Counted from the stretch's first letter, positions 9,849-21,631 are shown. The stretch: DNA of 64,000 bases from Oscillospiraceae bacterium (GCA_017429835.1 JAFROD010000006.1:47914-111913), one strand, 5' to 3'. Numbers and translations: made by a program. The notes: generated from the letters alone by a model not told the origin.

Positions 9849-10952
9849 ATGGCAACCAAGAAACCCGCTTATGAAACACCGACTCCCGCAGACGATAAGA
9901 AAAAAGCGCTGGATACCGCGCTGCATCAGATCGAAAAGAATTTCGGCAAGGGCTCGGTCATGCGCCTGGGCGACAAGCCCGAGATGAACGTCGACGCGAT
10001 CCCGACCGGCTCTCTGGCGCTGGACGCCGCACTGGGTATCGGCGGTCTGCCGCGCGGCAGAATCGTCGAGATCTACGGGCCGGAATCCTCCGGCAAGACG
10101 ACCCTTGCGCTGCACGTCGTCGCAGAAGCGCAGAAGCGTGGCGGCGAAGTCGCGTTCGTCGACGCCGAGCATGCGCTCGACCCGCAGTATGCCGCCGCGA
10201 TCGGCGTGGATATCGACTCTATGCTCGTTTCTCAGCCGGATTTCGGCGAGCAGGCGCTGGAGATCACGGACGCGCTCGTCCGCTCCGGTGCGATCGACGT
10301 CGTCGTCGTGGACTCCGTCGCGGCGCTCGTTCCGCGGCAGGAGATCGAGGGCGAGATGGGCGACGCTTTTGTCGGCGTACAGGCGCGTCTGATGTCGCAG
10401 GCGCTGCGTAAGCTTGCGGGCACGATCGCCAAGACAAACTGCATCGTTATCTTCATCAACCAGCTTCGCATGAAGATCGGCGTGATGTATGGCAATCCCG
10501 AAACGACTACCGGCGGCAACGCGCTGAAGTTCTATTCCTCCGTGCGTCTGGACGTCCGGAAGATCGAAGCGATCAAGGACGGCGGCACGGTGATCGGCAA
10601 CCGCACCCGTGTCAAGGTCATTAAGAACAAGGTCGCGCCTCCGTTCCGTGAGGCGGTGTTCGACATTATCTACGGCGAAGGCATATCCAAGTACGGAGAG
10701 CTGCTGGATATGGCGGTGGAGCTGGAGCTTGTCAACAAGAGCGGAAGCTGGTTCTCCATCGGCGACGAACGTATCGGACAGGGCAGAGACAACGCCAAGC
10801 AGTATATTGCCGACCATCCCGAAGTGGCAGAGGAGCTGGAAGCCAAGGTGCGCGCGCACCTTGCCGAAATGCAGAGCATTCGCACCAAAGCGCCTGCAAA
10901 GCCTGCCGGCAGCGCGATAGATATCTCCGCCGAGGACTTCGATGAAGGTTGA
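9849..10952 (+). CDS. recA: Recombinase RecA
   Basis: RecA forms ATP-dependent filaments on single-stranded DNA for homologous recombination and SOS induction. The 367-residue product carries Walker [10 protein letters not shown] (about 77-85), Walker [11 protein letters not shown], the L2 loop region GGNALKFY, and a C-terminal acidic tail (SAEDFDEG). Length is usual for the family. The ATG begins 3 bp after the prmC stop, so it is co-transcribed. I see no SOS box or separate promoter directly upstream, which is unusual for recA; expression probably depends on the operon promoter. Confidence 0.98.
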   Translation: MATKKPAYETPTPADDKKKALDTALHQIEKNFGKGSVMRLGDKPEMNVDAIPTGSLALDAALGIGGLPRGRIVEIYGPESSGKTTLALHVVAEAQKRGGEVAFVDAEHALDPQYAAAIGVDIDSMLVSQPDFGEQALEITDALVRSGAIDVVVVDSVAALVPRQEIEGEMGDAFVGVQARLMSQALRKLAGTIAKTNCIVIFINQLRMKIGVMYGNPETTTGGNALKFYSSVRLDVRKIEAIKDGGTVIGNRTRVKVIKNKVAPPFREAVFDIIYGEGISKYGELLDMAVELELVNKSGSWFSIGDERIGQGRDNAKQYIADHPEVAEELEAKVRAHLAEMQSIRTKAPAKPAGSAIDISAEDFDEG

Positions 10953-11565
10953 GGCGATCGAGTCCACACGCTCGCCGCAGGGGAAAGTGCGGGTGCGCTT
11001 TGACGACGGAAGCAGCCTGCTGGCGCTTCCGTCTGCCATGGCGGAGCTCGGACTCTATCAGGGAATGGAGCTTCCCGACGGCGCAATGGAGTCGATCAAG
11101 GACACCTGCGCCAAAGCTTCTGCGCGGGAACGGGCGGTGCGGATTATCGCTGCGTCGACCGTATCTAAGCGCGAGCTGGAGCATCGACTGCTCCAAAAAG
11201 GCGAACGCGAGGAAGACGCAAAGCAGGCGGTGCAGTGGCTGGAGGAATTGAAGCTTCTGGACGACGCACAGGCGGCGGAGCAGATCGTGCGCAGCGGCGC
11301 GGCAAAGGGCTACGGCGCCGCACGGATCAAGCAGATGCTGTATGAAAAGCGAATCCCGAAGGAATACTGGGACGCCGCATTGGAGCTTCTTCCGCCGCAG
11401 GACGGGGCGATCGACAGTTATTTGCAGCGTCGTTTCCGCGGCAAAAAGCCAGATCGGGCAGAATGCAAACGGGCCGCGGACGCATTGGCGCGCCGCGGGC
11501 ATAACTGGAGCGACATTCGAAGCGCCTTGGAGCGCTACGCGCCGGACGAAGAGTTCGATCAGTGA
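10942..11565 (+). CDS. recX: Regulatory protein RecX
   Basis: RecX limits RecA filament growth. The 207-residue protein is basic and helical with repeated three-helix units ([37 protein letters not shown]) typical of RecX. It overlaps the last 11 bp of recA in another frame, so its translation is probably coupled to recA. The end is 24 bp before rimO. Confidence 0.92.
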   Translation: MKVEAIESTRSPQGKVRVRFDDGSSLLALPSAMAELGLYQGMELPDGAMESIKDTCAKASARERAVRIIAASTVSKRELEHRLLQKGEREEDAKQAVQWLEELKLLDDAQAAEQIVRSGAAKGYGAARIKQMLYEKRIPKEYWDAALELLPPQDGAIDSYLQRRFRGKKPDRAECKRAADALARRGHNWSDIRSALERYAPDEEFDQ

Positions 11566-11589
11566 AACATTGAAAGAAGGACATAGCAA

Positions 11590-12924
11590 ATGGGAAACCG
11601 CATCGGGGTCATTTCCCTTGGATGTGCAAAAAATCAGGTCAACGCGGAGCAGATGATGTATCTCCTGCGCGAAGCGGGATATGAGATCCTCCCTACGGTC
11701 GAGGGTGCGGACGTGGTCATCATCAACACCTGCGGCTTTATTGACTCTGCAAAGAGCGAAGCGATCGACAATATCCTTGCAATGGCTGCGCTCAAGGCGG
11801 AGGGTGTGATCGGGAAAATTCTCGTGACCGGCTGCCTTTCCCAGCGATATCAGCAGGAGATTCTCAAAGAGCTGCCGGAGGTCGACGGCATTCTCGGCAC
11901 GGGAAGCTACGGCTATATCGTTCCGGCGGTAAAGCAGCTTCTGAAAGGCGAGACGGTGTCCCGCTTTGACGACATCGACGCGCCCGTCGACGAGGTCGGC
12001 AGGATCCTCACCACGCCGGATTATTACGCGTTCCTGAAGATCGCGGAGGGCTGCGACAATCGCTGTTCCTACTGCGTGATCCCGTCGCTGCGCGGCAAAT
12101 ACCGCAGCCGCACGATGGACGACTGTCTGTATGAAGCCAGAATGCTGGCGGAGGACGGCGTCAAAGAGCTGCTCGTCGTGGCGCAGGATACCAGCCGCTA
12201 CGGCATCGACCTCTACGGCGAACGGAAGCTGCCGGCGCTGCTGCGGGAACTCTGCAAAATCGAGAAGCTGCACTGGATCCGCGTGCATTATCTCTATCCG
12301 GACGAAATGACGGACGAGTTGATCGACGTGATTGCGTCGGAACCGAAGATCGTCAAGTATCTGGATATTCCCATTCAGCATGTCAACGACAAGATTTTGA
12401 AACGAATGAACCGCCGCGGCACGCGCGCCGAGCTGGACGAGCTGTTTGCCAAGCTCCGCGCAAGGATCCCCGGCGTTGTGATCCGCACCAGCCTGATCAC
12501 CGGTCTGCCGGGTGAAGGCGAGGAGGAATTTGAAGAACTGTGCAGTTGGCTGCGCGAGCATAAGCTGGAGCGCGTCGGCGCGTTTGCTTTCTCTCCCGAG
12601 GAGGGAACGCCTGCGGCGAAGATGGACTATCCCGACGAGGAGATCGCCGTCCGCCGCGCACAGATCGTGGAAGAGATCCAGTCGTGCATCATGGACGAAT
12701 GCAACGACGCGCGCGTCGGCACGGTCATGGAGGTGCTCTGCGAGGGATACGATCCCGAAAGCGAGCAGTATTTCGGCAGAACCTATGCCGATTCGCCGGA
12801 AATCGACGGCAGAGTTCTGTTCACCGCCGATCGTCCGGTGAAAGTCGGCAGTTTTGTCCCGGTACGTATCACAGACGTCTGCGACGGCGATCTGGCAGGA
12901 AGAGCAGAGGAGGCGGCGTTATGA
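11590..12924 (+). CDS. rimO: Ribosomal protein S12 methylthiotransferase RimO
   Basis: RimO is a radical-SAM enzyme that adds a methylthio group to an aspartate of ribosomal protein S12. The 444-residue protein has the three-Cys N-terminal domain (Cys residues in GCAKNQ, NTCGFID and VTGCLSQR) for one Fe-S cluster, the radical-SAM CxxxCxxC in [13 protein letters not shown], and a C-terminal TRAM domain. GKYRSR after the radical-SAM motif distinguishes RimO from MiaB. AAGGACATAGCAA precedes the ATG. The stop overlaps the pgsA start (ATGA). Confidence 0.95.
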   Translation: MGNRIGVISLGCAKNQVNAEQMMYLLREAGYEILPTVEGADVVIINTCGFIDSAKSEAIDNILAMAALKAEGVIGKILVTGCLSQRYQQEILKELPEVDGILGTGSYGYIVPAVKQLLKGETVSRFDDIDAPVDEVGRILTTPDYYAFLKIAEGCDNRCSYCVIPSLRGKYRSRTMDDCLYEARMLAEDGVKELLVVAQDTSRYGIDLYGERKLPALLRELCKIEKLHWIRVHYLYPDEMTDELIDVIASEPKIVKYLDIPIQHVNDKILKRMNRRGTRAELDELFAKLRARIPGVVIRTSLITGLPGEGEEEFEELCSWLREHKLERVGAFAFSPEEGTPAAKMDYPDEEIAVRRAQIVEEIQSCIMDECNDARVGTVMEVLCEGYDPESEQYFGRTYADSPEIDGRVLFTADRPVKVGSFVPVRITDVCDGDLAGRAEEAAL

Positions 12925-13502
12925 CCACAGCAACGAAAATTACATTTATCCGGGTGCTTTTGCTGCCGGTGTTTCTGATATGCATGTATCTTGCGAAAGT
13001 GTATCCGTTCATGCTCTACGTTTCTCTGGGCGTCTTTGTGATCGCCAGCCTGACCGATCTGATCGACGGGAAGATCGCAAGGAAATACCATCAGGAGAGC
13101 GACTTCGGCAAATTCCTTGACCCGCTCGCGGACAAGGTGCTCGTCATCGCTGCGATGGCGATGTTCTGCGAATGGGGCATTTTCCCCGCATGGGCGCTGA
13201 TGATCGTTCTGACGCGTGAATTCGCCGTAACCGGACTGCGGCTGATCGCGGTCGGCAAGGGCAGAGTGATCGCGGCGGCGTGGTCGGGCAAGATGAAGAC
13301 CGCGCTGACGATGGCAGGTCTGTGCCTGATGCTGTTCTTCAACGGAGAATTCTTCGCAGATCTGCTCAACACGCATATTTGCCCGAACTTTATGACCGTT
13401 TTCAACTGGGTCATCGTCGGGATCATCGTGGCGGTGACGCTGTATTCAGGCATTGAATATTTCGTAAAAAACCGCGACGTATTCGAGAATGAAATCACTT
13501 GA
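12921..13502 (+). CDS. pgsA: CDP-diacylglycerol-glycerol-3-phosphate 3-phosphatidyltransferase
   Basis: PgsA makes phosphatidylglycerol phosphate, the first step to phosphatidylglycerol. The 193-residue membrane protein shows the CDP-alcohol phosphotransferase motif D-G-x2-A-R-x8-G-x3-D-x3-D as [20 protein letters not shown] followed by DPLAD, and four to five membrane helices. The start is ATG 12921, inside the rimO stop codon, with GGAGGCGG upstream. The stop codon TGA overlaps the -35 box of the next promoter. Confidence 0.93.
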   Translation: MTTATKITFIRVLLLPVFLICMYLAKVYPFMLYVSLGVFVIASLTDLIDGKIARKYHQESDFGKFLDPLADKVLVIAAMAMFCEWGIFPAWALMIVLTREFAVTGLRLIAVGKGRVIAAAWSGKMKTALTMAGLCLMLFFNGEFFADLLNTHICPNFMTVFNWVIVGIIVAVTLYSGIEYFVKNRDVFENEIT

Positions 13503-13527
13503 CACGAAATGCGTCAGATGGTAATAT
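13499..13527 (+). promoter_or_regulatory. Promoter of the Cys T-box operon
   Basis: TTGACA at 13499-13504 is followed after 17 bp by TAATAT at 13522-13527 (an alternative TATAAT at 13525 gives a 20 bp spacer). The -35 box shares bases with the pgsA stop codon, so the cysE operon starts exactly where the previous one ends. Confidence 0.8.
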
Positions 13528-13534
13528 AATGAAG

Positions 13535-13740
13535 ATGAATATCGCGTTGACCGAAAAGAGTACCCTGTGAACCATGACAGAGAGTGGCCGCCGTCGGCTG
13601 GAAGCGGGCACAGTGCGAAGCAGGTGAAGTGCATTCGTGAGCGAGGGGAGACCCCGTTGGCCGCGTCAAGGCTTTGAGTTAGAAATCAGAGTGGAACCGC
13701 GGTAATACCGCCTCTGGAGCGATCCGGAGGCGGTTTTTCT
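13535..13740 (+). ncRNA. T-box leader, cysteine-specific
   Basis: The conserved T-box sequence AGAGTGGAACCGCGG is at 13688-13702 and would pair with the NCCA end of uncharged tRNA. The probable specifier codon is TGC (Cys) at 13630-13632, followed after the usual spacing by GTGAGC. An intrinsic terminator (ACCGCCTC...GAGGCGGT, then T5) ends the leader at about 13707-13737. T-boxes let transcription continue when the cognate tRNA is uncharged. The downstream genes cysE and cysS agree with a cysteine sensor. Confidence 0.92.
13707..13738 (+). terminator. T-box terminator hairpin
   Basis: CCGCCTC pairs with GAGGCGG around a short loop and is followed by TTTTT. Its left arm overlaps the antiterminator pairing region, as in other T-box leaders. 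Confidence 0.85.
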
Positions 13741-13754
13741 ATGGAGGGATGAGC

Positions 13755-14366
13755 ATGCGGTTAATGGAAACCTTAGCAGCCTATCAGCGCAACGACCCGG
13801 CTGCGCGCAGCAAATTTGAGATCTTCTGGCTGTATAGCGGCGTACACGCGCAGATCTATTACCGGATCGCGCACTGGCTGTACTGCCATAAAATGAAATT
13901 CCTGGGACGCTGGGTCTCGCAGATCGGCAGGCGCCGTACCGGCGTGGAGATCCATCCGGCGGCGAAGATCGGGCGGCGGCTCGTCATCGACCACGGCAAC
14001 GGCGTGGTCATCGGCGAGACGGTCGAGATCGGTGACGACTGCCTGATCTATCAGGGCGCGACCCTCGGCGGCACCGGCATCAGCCACGGCAAGCGCCATC
14101 CGACGCTCGGCAACAACGTCATGGTCGGCTCCGGCGCGAAGGTCTTGGGACCGTTCAAGGTGGGGGACAACAGCAAGATCGCGGCGAATTCCGTCGTGCT
14201 GCGCGAGGTGCCGCCGAACTGCACCGTCGTCGGCATTCCCGGTCACATCGTCCGCTATGAGGGCGAAAAGCTCGACCATATCCATACACCTGACCCGGTG
14301 GCGATCGAGATCAACGCGCTGAAGGAGCGGATCGCCGCGCTGGAAAAACAACTGGAGGAAAAATAA
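13755..14366 (+). CDS. cysE: Serine O-acetyltransferase
   Basis: CysE makes O-acetylserine for cysteine synthesis. The 203-residue protein has the N-terminal helical part and the left-handed beta-helix hexapeptide repeats (GVEIHPAAKIGRRLVIDHG, VVIGETVEIG), with the catalytic His in IDHGNGVVIGE. ATG 13755 is preferred over ATG 13749, because GGAGG at 13743-13747 gives 7 bp spacing only to the second. It ends directly against cysS and is controlled by the upstream T-box. Confidence 0.93.
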   Translation: MRLMETLAAYQRNDPAARSKFEIFWLYSGVHAQIYYRIAHWLYCHKMKFLGRWVSQIGRRRTGVEIHPAAKIGRRLVIDHGNGVVIGETVEIGDDCLIYQGATLGGTGISHGKRHPTLGNNVMVGSGAKVLGPFKVGDNSKIAANSVVLREVPPNCTVVGIPGHIVRYEGEKLDHIHTPDPVAIEINALKERIAALEKQLEEK

Positions 14367-15779
14367 ATGTATCTGTACAATTCTCTGAGCCATAAGAAAG
14401 AACTCTTCGTCCCCAATCACGAGGACGTCGTCAAAATGTACACCTGCGGCCCGACCGTCTATCACTTCGCGCACATCGGCAATCTGCGCAGCTATATCAT
14501 GGAGGACGTGCTGGAAAAGAGCCTGCGCTACCTCGGCTACAACGTCAAGCGCGTCATGAACATCACCGACGTCGGACACCTTGCCTCGGACGCCGATACC
14601 GGCGAGGACAAGATGCTCAAGGGCGCGAAGCGCGAGCATAAGACCGTCATGGAGATCGCGAAATTCTATACGGACGCCTTCTTCGAGGACTGCCGCAAGC
14701 TCAATATCAAGACGCCGGACGTGGTCGAGCCCGCGACCAACTGCATTCCCGAGTATATCCACATGGTGCAGACCCTGCAGGACAAGGGCTACGCCTATTT
14801 TGCCGGCGGCAACGTCTACTTCGACACCTCCAAGCTGGAAAAATACTACGTCTTTAACGACCACAACGAGGAAGACCTCGAGGTCGGCGTCCGCGAGGGC
14901 GTGGAGGAGGACGGGAACAAGCGCAACAAGAACGATTTTGTTCTCTGGTTTACCAAGTCCAAGTTTGAAGATCAGGCGCTCAAGTGGGACTCCCCGTGGG
15001 GCGTCGGCTATCCCGGTTGGCACATCGAATGCTCCGGTATCAGCATCAAGCATCTCGGGGAGGATATGGATATCCACTGCGGCGGCATCGACAACGCCTT
15101 CCCGCACCACACGAACGAGATCGCTCAATCCGAGGCGTACCTCGGGCACAAGTGGTGCAACTACTGGTTCCACGTCCACCATCTGAACACCTCCGACGGC
15201 AAGATGTCCAAATCCAAGGGCGAATTCCTGACGGTCTCGCTGCTGGAACAAAAAGGCTACGACCCGCTGGTCTACCGCCTGTTCTGCCTGCAGAGCCACT
15301 ATCGCCGCAACCTCGTGTTCACGTGGGAAAACCTCGACAACGCCGCGGTGACCTACCAGAAGCTGATCGCGAAGATCGCGACGCTGGAAGACAAGGGCGA
15401 AGTCGAAAACGAAGCCTTCGCCGCCCTGAAGCAGCGCTTCGAGACCGCGCTCAACGGCGACCTCAACACCTCGCTTGCGATCACCGCGCTCTACGACGTT
15501 CTCAAGGCGAAGACGAACGACGCGACCAAGCTGGCGGCGATCAAGGATTTCGACACCGTGCTGGGTCTGAATCTGATCGAAGCCGCCGAAAAGTTCCGCG
15601 CGCAGCAGCCGCAGGAGGAATACGGCTCCGATCCCGCGATCGACGCGCTCGTCGCTGCCCGCGCCGAGGCGAAGAAGGCGAAAAATTGGACGGAGGCGGA
15701 TCGCATCCGCGACGAGCTCAAGGCCCAGGGCATTGAGATCATCGACACGCCGCAGGGCGCGAAATGGAAGAAGATCTGA
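14367..15779 (+). CDS. cysS: Cysteinyl-tRNA synthetase
   Basis: A class I aminoacyl-tRNA synthetase of 470 residues. The HIGH motif is HIGN within [10 protein letters not shown], and the KMSKS motif is KMSKSKG. Zinc ligands include the Cys of CGPTV and the WHIECSG motif. It follows cysE with no gap; the ribosome site GGAGGAAAAATAA lies in the end of cysE. Together they form a cysteine supply-and-use pair under a Cys T-box. Confidence 0.96.
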   Translation: MYLYNSLSHKKELFVPNHEDVVKMYTCGPTVYHFAHIGNLRSYIMEDVLEKSLRYLGYNVKRVMNITDVGHLASDADTGEDKMLKGAKREHKTVMEIAKFYTDAFFEDCRKLNIKTPDVVEPATNCIPEYIHMVQTLQDKGYAYFAGGNVYFDTSKLEKYYVFNDHNEEDLEVGVREGVEEDGNKRNKNDFVLWFTKSKFEDQALKWDSPWGVGYPGWHIECSGISIKHLGEDMDIHCGGIDNAFPHHTNEIAQSEAYLGHKWCNYWFHVHHLNTSDGKMSKSKGEFLTVSLLEQKGYDPLVYRLFCLQSHYRRNLVFTWENLDNAAVTYQKLIAKIATLEDKGEVENEAFAALKQRFETALNGDLNTSLAITALYDVLKAKTNDATKLAAIKDFDTVLGLNLIEAAEKFRAQQPQEEYGSDPAIDALVAARAEAKKAKNWTEADRIRDELKAQGIEIIDTPQGAKWKKI

Positions 15780-15793
15780 ACGGAGGAATGGCA

Positions 15794-18397
15794 ATGAAGC
15801 TGATGATTTTGGATGGCAACAGCGTCATCAATCGCGCTTTTTACGGCGTTCGCCCCTTAACGACGCGGGACGGGCTCTATACCAACGCGATCTTCGGCTT
15901 CCTGAATATTCTGCAGCGGGTGACGGCGGAGGAAAAACCGGACGGTCTCTGCGTCGCCTTCGACCTGCACGGCCCGACCTTCCGTCATCTGCAATATGAA
16001 GGCTATAAGGCGACCCGCCACGGCATGCCCGACGAGCTTGCCATGCAGATGCCGGTCATGAAGGACGTTCTTGCCGCCATGAATATCCCGATCTACGAGT
16101 GCCAGGGATGGGAAGCGGACGACGTGATCGGCACGGTCGCGCAGATCTGCGCGACGCAGGGCTGGGATTGCGTGATCCTGACGGGCGACCGCGACAGCCT
16201 GCAGCTCGTGAATGAGAACGTGACGGTCAAATTGGTGCGCACACAGGGCGGCAAGACCGAAACGACGAACTATACGCCGGAGGTTTTTCGCGCGGAATAC
16301 GGCTTGGAGCCGCTGCGGCTGATCGACCTCAAGGCGCTGATGGGCGACAGCTCGGACAACATTCCGGGTGTTGCCGGCGTCGGGCCGAAGACGGCAAGCG
16401 AGCTGCTGCAGAAATACGGCACGCTCGACGGCGTGTATGAGAATCTCACGCCGGAAAACATGAAGGGCAAGCTGTTCGAAAAGCTGCAGAACGGAAAAGA
16501 ATCTGCGTATCTGTCCTACGACCTTGCGACGATCCGCAAAAACGCGCCGATCGACTTCCGGCCTGAGAACAATCCCGTGCGCGAGCCGAAGCGGCGGGAA
16601 CTGTACGACCTGTTTATCCGGCTCGAATTCCATAAGCTGATCGACCGCTACGGTCTGCGCAGCGCGGCGTTTGAGCAGCCGGAAGAAGAAATAGAGGAAT
16701 ACGTCTGTGCGGTCACGGCGGAAACGCCGGACTCGCAGAGTAAGGCGGAAGCCTGCCTTGCCGCGCTCGAAGCGTGCCAGACCGTTGCGCTCGCCGTCAA
16801 CGACGATTTCTCCCGGATCGCGGCGGACGGCGGCGATTACGCCGCGCTGTTTGACCGTAATATCCTCGGCGAGACGTTCCGAACGGTTTTGGAGCGTATC
16901 TTCTCGGGCAAACTGCGTTTGCTCGTCCACGGCGCGAAAAAGCTGCTCCACAGCTTGTTGGAGCTTGATATCCGTGCGGAGGGGATCGCCTTCGACACCG
17001 AGGTCGCCGCGTATCTGCTCGACGCGACCCGCGGCAGCTACGAAATCGGCAGCGTCTTTGCGCAGTATAGGCACGCCATGCTTTCCGATACAGAAGATGC
17101 GAATGCCGGCCTGCTGAGCGAAGCCTCGGCGGTTGCCGCGCTCTATCCCGTGCTGCTGGACGAGTTGCGCGCTCACGGCTGCGAAAAGCTCTATTTCGAC
17201 GTGGAGCTGCCTTTGTGCAGAGTTCTGGCGAATATGGAGCATGACGGCGTGCTCGTCGACAGGGAAGCACTGTCTTCCTTTGGGGCGATGCTTGCCGAAC
17301 GGATCGCTGCCTGCGAAACGCTGATCTACGGCTACGCGGGCGGGGAATTCAACATCAATTCCACGCGCCAGCTCGGCGAGCTGCTGTTTGAAAAGCTGCA
17401 GCTTCCTGTGGTCAAGAAGACCAAGAGCGGCTATTCGACCAACGCGGACGTGCTGGAGGAATTGAAGGACAAGCACCCCGTCGTGCAGGCGGTCATGGAT
17501 TACCGCATGTTGACGAAGCTGAAATCGACCTATGCAGACGGTCTGCAGAAAGAGATCGCCGCCGACGGCAGGATCCACACGACCTTCCAGAATACCGTAA
17601 CGGCAACGGGAAGACTCTCCTCGACCGAGCCGAACCTGCAGAATATCCCGGTACGCACGGAACTGGGCAGCGAGATTCGGAAAATGTTCGTGCCGCGCGA
17701 CGGCTGGGTCTTCGTCGACGCGGACTATTCGCAGATCGAACTGCGCGTTCTGGCGCATATCGCGGACGACAAGCAAATGCAGGCGGCGTTCCGCAGCGGG
17801 GAGGACTTCCACAGCGTCACGGCGTCGCAGGTCTTCAACGTGCCGCTCAGCGAGGTCACGCCGCTGATGCGCCGCCACGCGAAAGCGGTCAATTTCGGCA
17901 TCGTCTACGGCATTTCGGAGTTCTCGCTCGCGCAGGACATCGGCGTCAGCCGTGCAGAAGCGAAGCAGTATATCGAAAACTATCTGACGAAATACGCGGG
18001 CGTTCGCGCCTATATGAAGAACATCGTGGATACGGCGCGGACACAGGGTTATGTCGAAACGCTCTTCCACCGCCGCAGGCTGATCCCGGAGATCAAAAAC
18101 AGCAATTTCAACATCCGCAGCGGCGCGGAGCGCATCGCGCTCAACACGCCGGTACAGGGAACGGCGGCGGATATCATCAAGCTCGCTATGGTGCGCGTTT
18201 TTGACGCGCTGGAGGAGCAGGCGCTGCAGGCGCGGCTGATTCTGCAGGTGCACGACGAGTTGATCGTCGAATGTCCCGCCTTTGAGGCGCAGAGCGTCAT
18301 GGACATCGTCACCGATGCGATGGAGCACGCGGTGAAGCTTGCCGTGCCGCTGATCGCCGAGGCGAAAATGGGAGAAAGCTGGTACGACGCGAAATGA
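15794..18397 (+). CDS. polA: DNA polymerase I
   Basis: This 867-residue polymerase has an N-terminal 5'-3' exonuclease domain (LDGNSVINRAF, EADDVIGT, GDRDSLQLV, GDSSDNIPGV) and a C-terminal family A polymerase (DADYSQIELR, KAVNFGIVYG, VHDELIVE). The middle 3'-5' exonuclease domain keeps the fold but lacks the DxE catalytic pair expected at its start (LAVNDDFSR instead), so proofreading is probably absent, as in other Gram-positive PolA proteins. ATG 15794 has GGAGG 7 bp upstream; ATG 15788 is too close. Confidence 0.95.
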   Translation: MKLMILDGNSVINRAFYGVRPLTTRDGLYTNAIFGFLNILQRVTAEEKPDGLCVAFDLHGPTFRHLQYEGYKATRHGMPDELAMQMPVMKDVLAAMNIPIYECQGWEADDVIGTVAQICATQGWDCVILTGDRDSLQLVNENVTVKLVRTQGGKTETTNYTPEVFRAEYGLEPLRLIDLKALMGDSSDNIPGVAGVGPKTASELLQKYGTLDGVYENLTPENMKGKLFEKLQNGKESAYLSYDLATIRKNAPIDFRPENNPVREPKRRELYDLFIRLEFHKLIDRYGLRSAAFEQPEEEIEEYVCAVTAETPDSQSKAEACLAALEACQTVALAVNDDFSRIAADGGDYAALFDRNILGETFRTVLERIFSGKLRLLVHGAKKLLHSLLELDIRAEGIAFDTEVAAYLLDATRGSYEIGSVFAQYRHAMLSDTEDANAGLLSEASAVAALYPVLLDELRAHGCEKLYFDVELPLCRVLANMEHDGVLVDREALSSFGAMLAERIAACETLIYGYAGGEFNINSTRQLGELLFEKLQLPVVKKTKSGYSTNADVLEELKDKHPVVQAVMDYRMLTKLKSTYADGLQKEIAADGRIHTTFQNTVTATGRLSSTEPNLQNIPVRTELGSEIRKMFVPRDGWVFVDADYSQIELRVLAHIADDKQMQAAFRSGEDFHSVTASQVFNVPLSEVTPLMRRHAKAVNFGIVYGISEFSLAQDIGVSRAEAKQYIENYLTKYAGVRAYMKNIVDTARTQGYVETLFHRRRLIPEIKNSNFNIRSGAERIALNTPVQGTAADIIKLAMVRVFDALEEQALQARLILQVHDELIVECPAFEAQSVMDIVTDAMEHAVKLAVPLIAEAKMGESWYDAK

Positions 18398-18825
18398 TCG
18401 TTCCGATGAAAGAAGACCACGTCGCGCAGGTCGCCGCGTTGGAAAAGCGCTGCTTTTCCGACCCGTGGAGCGAAGCGTCGATCGCGGAAGAGCTGCGAAA
18501 CCCGTTGAGCACATGGCTCGTCAACGAGGAAGACGGCATCGTGACCGGCTATATCGGCGCGCAGTCCGTTCCGCCCGAAGCGGACGTGATGAATCTGGCG
18601 GTCGCGCCGGACTGCCGCAGGCGCGGTGTGGGTGCAAAACTGCTTTGCACCATGGCGGAGCTTTTGCACAGCCGGGGAATTGTGACCCTGTTTCTGGAGG
18701 TCAGACCCTCCAACGCCGCCGCGATCGCGCTGTACGAGCGGTACGGCTTTGCGCAGGTCGGCAGGCGTCCAAAATATTATGTAAACCCACCGGAGGACGC
18801 TCTGATCCTCCGAAAGGAGCTGTAA
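18394..18825 (+). CDS. rimI: Ribosomal-protein-alanine N-acetyltransferase (RimI)
   Basis: A 143-residue GNAT acetyltransferase with the acetyl-CoA loop CRRRGVGAKLL and the C-terminal LEVRPSNAAAIALYERYGF motif typical of RimI. RimI acetylates the N-terminus of ribosomal protein S18. It overlaps the polA stop by ATGA and lies 1 bp before tsaD; rimI beside tsaD is common in bacteria, often with tsaB, which is not seen here. Confidence 0.9.
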   Translation: MIVPMKEDHVAQVAALEKRCFSDPWSEASIAEELRNPLSTWLVNEEDGIVTGYIGAQSVPPEADVMNLAVAPDCRRRGVGAKLLCTMAELLHSRGIVTLFLEVRPSNAAAIALYERYGFAQVGRRPKYYVNPPEDALILRKEL

Positions 18826-18826
18826 T

Positions 18827-19843
18827 ATGCTGATACTTTCGGTCGAATCCTCCTGCGACGAGACCGCGGTCGCGCTGGTGCGCGACGGCAGGGAAGTCCT
18901 GACGGACTGCATCGCCTCGCAGGTGCCGCTGCACCGCATTTACGGCGGCGTTGTGCCGGAGATCGCGTCGCGGAAGCACGTTGAAGCGATCTACCCGCTG
19001 GCGGAGGAAGCGCTTAAAAAAGCTGGCGTCACGCGCGGCGAGATCGACGCCGTCGCGGTGACCTATGCGCCCGGTCTGATCGGCGCGCTGCTGGTCGGCG
19101 TGAACTTCGCCAAGGCTGCCGCGCTGGCGCTCGGCGTGCCGCTGATTCCCGTGCATCACATCCGCGGCCACATCGCCGCGAACTATATCGCCTATCCCGA
19201 TCTGAAGCCGCCGTTCCTCTGTCTCGTCGTGTCCGGCGGGCACACAATGTTCGTGGACGTAAAGGACTACACGGTCATGGAAAACCTCGGCGGAACGCGC
19301 GACGACGCGGCGGGCGAATGCTTCGACAAAGTGGCGCGAATGCTTGATATGCCTTATCCCGGCGGGGCTGCGCTGGACAGGGCGGCGCAGGGCGGCGACG
19401 AAACGCGCTATCCGATGCCGCACACGAAGCTGTCCGGCAATCCGCTCGATTTGTCCTTCTCGGGACTCAAGACCGCGGCGGTCAATCTGATCCACAACGC
19501 GCGGCAAAAAGGGGAGGGCATCGACGTTCCCGACCTCTGCGCGAGCTTCTCCAGGGCGGTCAGCGAGATGCTGATCCCGCGGGCGGAAGCCGCGCTGGAT
19601 CTGACCGGCAGAACGACCCTTGCGGTCGCCGGCGGCGTTGCGGCGAACAGCCGCATCCGCGCGGAACTGACGAAGCTCTGCGAGCGAAAAAACGTGCGGC
19701 TCTGCCTGCCGCCGCTGTCTCTCTGCGGCGACAACGCGGCGATGATTGGCGCGCAGGGCTACTACGAATTCCTCGCCGGGAATACCGCCGATCCGTCGCT
19801 CAACGCCTACGCCACGAAGTCGATGGAAGGCGAAAAAATGTAA
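18827..19843 (+). CDS. tsaD: tRNA N6-adenosine threonylcarbamoyltransferase TsaD
   Basis: TsaD transfers threonylcarbamoyl to A37 of ANN-decoding tRNAs. The 338-residue protein has the Kae1 signature: SVESSCDETAVA at the start, metal-binding HxxxH in HHIRGH (about 110-115), VSGGHT and the ATP-binding GGVAANSRIR. The substrate-making enzyme TsaC is encoded at 27881-28921 in this window. TsaB and TsaE are not present here. The AAAGGAGCTGTAAT ribosome site overlaps the end of rimI. Confidence 0.96.
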   Translation: MLILSVESSCDETAVALVRDGREVLTDCIASQVPLHRIYGGVVPEIASRKHVEAIYPLAEEALKKAGVTRGEIDAVAVTYAPGLIGALLVGVNFAKAAALALGVPLIPVHHIRGHIAANYIAYPDLKPPFLCLVVSGGHTMFVDVKDYTVMENLGGTRDDAAGECFDKVARMLDMPYPGGAALDRAAQGGDETRYPMPHTKLSGNPLDLSFSGLKTAAVNLIHNARQKGEGIDVPDLCASFSRAVSEMLIPRAEAALDLTGRTTLAVAGGVAANSRIRAELTKLCERKNVRLCLPPLSLCGDNAAMIGAQGYYEFLAGNTADPSLNAYATKSMEGEKM

Positions 19844-19853
19844 GAAGACACGA

Positions 19854-19888
19854 AATGCAGGGTGCGCTGTCGCATCCTGCATTCTTTT
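19854..19888 (+). terminator. Terminator after tsaD
   Basis: AATGCAGGGTGCG (19854-19866) pairs with CGCATCCTGCATT (19871-19883), one G-T wobble, around CTGT, followed by CTTTT. It closes the long plus-strand run. Confidence 0.8.
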
Positions 19889-20170
19889 GCCGAAAAAGTT
19901 ATAAATGGCTGCGATATAGGATTGTTGTTATGTAAACCAAAATCGCACTTTCACGTTCGAAAGAAATCCGTTTGCGGGATTCTCGATAAACTGCGTAAAT
20001 ACGGGATAAACACCCAAAAACGCAAGGCTTTAAGCCTGTGCAAAAACCTGTGCATAATGTTGATAACTTTTTTGAAGTGGATAAAATCCTTATTCTTACG
20101 GTCAACTGAGGTATCGAATTGCACCCAATTTTCGGCATTTTTCCGCGCAGTGTTTCCTGCAAAAGAGTAA
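19889..20170. other. AT-rich convergent intergenic region with DnaA-box-like 9-mers
   Basis: No convincing gene lies in this stretch between tsaD and the end of asnS. It is clearly richer in A/T than its flanks. Three DnaA-box-like 9-mers in the same orientation occur in 36 bp: TGTGCATAA (20049-20057, fits TTATNCACA on the other strand), TGTTGATAA (20058-20066, one mismatch) and AGTGGATAA (20076-20084, one mismatch). Weaker GATAA motifs lie at about 19987 and 20004. Confidence 0.45.
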
Positions 20171-20210
20171 CAAAAATGACGGTGTTTTCCAATTCGGAAA
20201 CACCGTCATT
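20171..20210 (-). terminator. Terminator after asnS
   Basis: AATGACGGTGTTT and AACACCGTCATT arms enclose a short loop at 20175-20210. On the minus strand the hairpin is followed by TTTTTG, giving an intrinsic terminator. Confidence 0.85.
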
Positions 20211-20223
20211 CTTGTCGTTTGGA

Positions 20224-21615
<1,392 letters not shown>

Positions 21616-21631
21616 AGTGTTACCTCTCTTA

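Noticed and set aside
15794..18397. A proofreading-competent DNA polymerase I.
   Set aside because: The 3'-5' exonuclease domain lacks the DxE motif; this is usual in Gram-positive PolA, so it was not raised as a finding.
19899..20192. A 97-codon minus-strand frame in the gap between tsaD and asnS.
   Set aside because: Composition is unlike a protein, no ribosome site is present, and it overlaps both terminators and the DnaA-box-like sites.
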